DNA of 64,000 bases from Hydractinia symbiolongicarpus. Its lineage: Eukaryota; Cnidaria; Hydrozoa; Anthoathecata; Hydractiniidae. The notes beneath the pieces were generated by a model that saw nothing but the letters and a program-made list of their open reading frames with translations, was not told the DNA's origin and searched no databases. The translations under genes were made by a program, and so were the position numbers. Shown one piece after another: positions 61,658-64,000 of this stretch (the stretch's first letter is position 1; every line of letters begins with the position of its first letter). The stretch is taken from NCBI RefSeq assembly GCF_029227915.1, contig NC_079888.1, forward strand, positions 3,051,001 through 3,115,000, in the 5' to 3' direction.

Positions 61658-62825
61658 TTATTGAAGATATTATATCTGTTTGTCTGTGCCGTATTCATAC
61701 CACCGTCGAAAGTTTATCATTTCTTGAACATGATAGTTTTGTAGGCGACATTTCGGGAGATCCTTCTCCCATCATTGGGCAAAGTAAAATGATGTTGAGC
61801 ATGTACTTTTATAATTGCAGCATGTATATGAGCATGTATTTATAAAATTGAATTTCGATCCTCTGCAAGTATAAAAATACCTGCTCAACATCCTATTTAT
61901 TGGAGACTATTGAAAGTTATTACCAAATGCGACTTTAAAAGGATACTTTTGATTTATTTATTTCCTTCCTTCCTTATACTTTATGTTTAATAAACAACAG
62001 TGTTTATCCGAAATGCTTTAAGATTACAAAGATCATTAAAAGGTTTAGGAGAATAAGCTACCATCGTTGCCAAAAGTAGTTCAGGCAAATGCAAAAACTG
62101 ACCATTAGTGACAGAAAAGTCAATAAATACAGAATTACGACTCTTCCTATCCCCTCCCCTCCCCTCCCCCCCTTTACACAATTTTGGAGAGTCATAGCAG
62201 CAAACTTCTGTCTTCAAAAAACCTGACTGCAACATTGTATGGGGGGTACGGGTGTGAAAGTATGGAAATAATTCAAATTTCAAAAACTGCTCAACACTTT
62301 TGGCGACGACTGTAGTTCTTCCTACGAACACTGCAGTTGTAATAATTCTATAACTGCACCGAGCTACTTGATGACCATATCAATTTAAATTGCTACATAA
62401 AGACGTAACATATTACCACTAATTATATTTAATTACAGCTGCTAAAGGTCATTAGAAGAATGAGACCAATTAAAAGTATGAACATGTGTTTCAATTCAAA
62501 ATAATGTCATGCAGACCTTACCTGTCAAGAAACTATTTTAGTAAGACATCTTAACTTGGTCCTGTGTTAATCTAGCAACTCATTTACTCACTTTTATACT
62601 ATTGTTAATCGCCTGGATTTTGCAAGCCAACAGTACGGGATGGGCCGATATGGTGCGGTATTGCACGTTGTTAGGAAAAATAGTAGCCTAAAATGTCAAC
62701 AAGCACAAAAAAAACACACGGAATAATCGGTTGTTATTTTATTATGGTTATTATGGGAAGGTGTAGGCTACTAAGTATTAAGAATACAGTCACGACTTTG
62801 TTAACTTCAATTAAAGTAAAAATAA
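61658..62825. other. right flank of the palindrome, no gene seen
   Basis: A C-rich CCCCTCCCCT tract lies at 62149-62175. ORFs at 61615-61845 and 61987-62331 have no recognisable features. Confidence 0.45.
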
Positions 62826-63013
62826 AATTGTCTAGATATGTTGTTCTATTACACCTGTAAGGCGTTATAAAGAGATTTTCAAAATTAAATTTACAAATTT
62901 TGGGCGAAAACAACAAAAGAGAAGCGAGAGATATAACAAAAGGTTATACAGAATACACTATGTCTCAAATACACATACTGAATAATAAATATAACAAACT
63001 AATTAAACACTAC

Positions 63014-63055
63014 CTTAACAACCCATAGAACAGAAAGATCGAGTGACATACCCAT
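63014..63055 (-). pseudogene. orphan leader exon of a CP-repeat gene (unit D)
   Basis: MGMSLDLSVLWVVK followed by a GTAGTG donor, with a TATATAA box about 85 bp upstream, matches exon 1 of the intact copies. The 3' flank homology begins only about 190 bp downstream, so exon 2 has been deleted. Confidence 0.6.
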
Positions 63056-63552
63056 TTTTTGTTTCTCTATTGTTCGTTCAATAAGCGACTTTTTCAGAGA
63101 AATTGCTAATAAACAGCAAGGAAGAATTGGGTCTGCTTATATAGGTATATTTTGGAACCAGGTACATAAGCAATCTTTTAAATATTTTTTTCTGCAACGG
63201 CCGTTGAATTTTGAGTAAATAGCAATTAGTTCACTGACAAAACTATACGTACAGAGGCGAATTTTGCAAATTCCGTGGCGCAAATGTATTTATAACGAGA
63301 TCGTGTAAATTGAAAAGGGTTTCGCCTATGCAAGAAAAAATCGATCTCTAAATTCACTAATACAACAAGTTATAAATTATAGCTTAATAAATATGTTTAA
63401 TAATGTATTAAATTTAATAAAGGTAGGAAAAATTGTTCCTTCCTTTCGATCTGTGCTAATGTCAATCGTTTCCAATTTTAACGCAACATATTTAGGCGTG
63501 AATTATTGCAAATATGATTATTAGTAGGAGTTATATCTAATATTAAAAATCA

Positions 63553-63591
63553 CGTTACCTACACAGAAGTTGCGCTTCTGTGTAGGTAACG
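63553..63591. repeat. perfect 17-bp inverted repeat, 5-bp loop
   Basis: Arms 63553-63569 and 63575-63591 are exact complements around TTGCG. In units A and B the equivalent position has only the left part (CACTTACACAGATG), so the hairpin arose within unit D. Confidence 0.85.
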
Positions 63592-64000
63592 TTTTATATA
63601 CTGTCAAAATTTCGAAATAAAATCTAGTACGGCGCAACAATTATTTTTTAGAAAGATTGAGAAGTTTGTTAAATTGAACAATAGTTCAAAATTTCAAATT
63701 AGAGCCCAGCGTTTTCTGCTAATGTCAGAAATAAAAAGTAATAACAATAAGTCAAGCATCCGAAAGAAAAGCATGTGTCTCATTTTAAAGCTTGATGCAT
63801 GCAGTCGATTCATCTAGTCTATTCATCCAGTCGGTTGTATTCATAACAGATGTTGATAACATGCAATTCAGGGAAGTTGTAAATTATTGTTCAAAAGACA
63901 CAAATTGGCCACCATGCGAAATCTCCCTCACTGGAAATTTGGTGAAAGGGAAAAACTTAAGGTACGGGTGATGTACGCTTTTAATTAGTTGTTAATAAAC

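Larger units (their letters stand above)
62826..64000 (-). repeat. partial diverged gene unit outside the palindrome (unit D)
   Basis: Diverged homology to units A and B in the orientation of the right arm. It includes a 3' flank phrase (GTCTAGATATGTTG at about 62830), a leader exon, a TATA box, the GTTCCTTCCTTTCG element at 63435 and, from about 63650, sequence related to the small divergent ORF. It continues past the window end. Confidence 0.65.

Overview
This is an AT-rich, intron-containing animal genomic window. It has spliceosomal GT..AG introns, TATA boxes about 85-110 bp upstream of some start codons, tRNA-derived SINEs and long gene-poor stretches. The recognisable genes are ordinary metazoan genes: a BCAP31 orthologue, an ELAV/Hu RNA-binding protein and a secreted NIDO-domain protein. 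AT content, short genes and repeat style suggest a cnidarian, perhaps a hydrozoan. That assignment is an inference, because nothing in the window is diagnostic.

The left third (1-14 kb) is gene-poor. It holds a SINE, a tandem-repeat patch, a degenerate tRNA-Lys-like sequence, a fold-back element with about 220-bp inverted ends, and one intronless gene for an unknown secreted protein at 10.2-10.9 kb. From 14 to 29.5 kb lies the conserved block. A seven-exon BCAP31 gene on the minus strand is head-to-head with an intronless ELAV-family gene, with 629 bp between the start codons. A stand-alone BPL_N/type-1 glutamine-amidotransferase-like protein and the start of a NIDO-domain secreted protein follow on the plus strand. 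A decayed ORF cluster and a (TAA)n array of about 320 bp close this block.

The right half (32.7-61.7 kb) is dominated by one structure: a large imperfect palindrome with arms of about 12.4 and 12.6 kb around a 4-kb spacer. The left arm abuts the (TAA)n array. The arms carry an amplified family of an unrecognised secreted basic protein with a two-exon gene. Exon 1 is 16 codons and encodes a hydrophobic leader. Exon 2 encodes a cysteine-containing N-terminal region, an RFRR processing-like site and three C-P-x4-C-x-G-x-V repeats. One intact copy lies in each arm in opposite orientation; the two differ by 8 substitutions and a 2-residue indel. Decayed copies lie further out in each arm and in the spacer, and a copy lacking exon 2 lies to the right of the palindrome. 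In several repeat units a small divergently transcribed ORF sits across a shared 0.8-kb intergenic region, which holds a conserved 14-bp purine-rich element. The amplification therefore involved tandem duplication of 5-6-kb units followed by inverted duplication of the block. This palindromic gene family is the most unusual content of the window.
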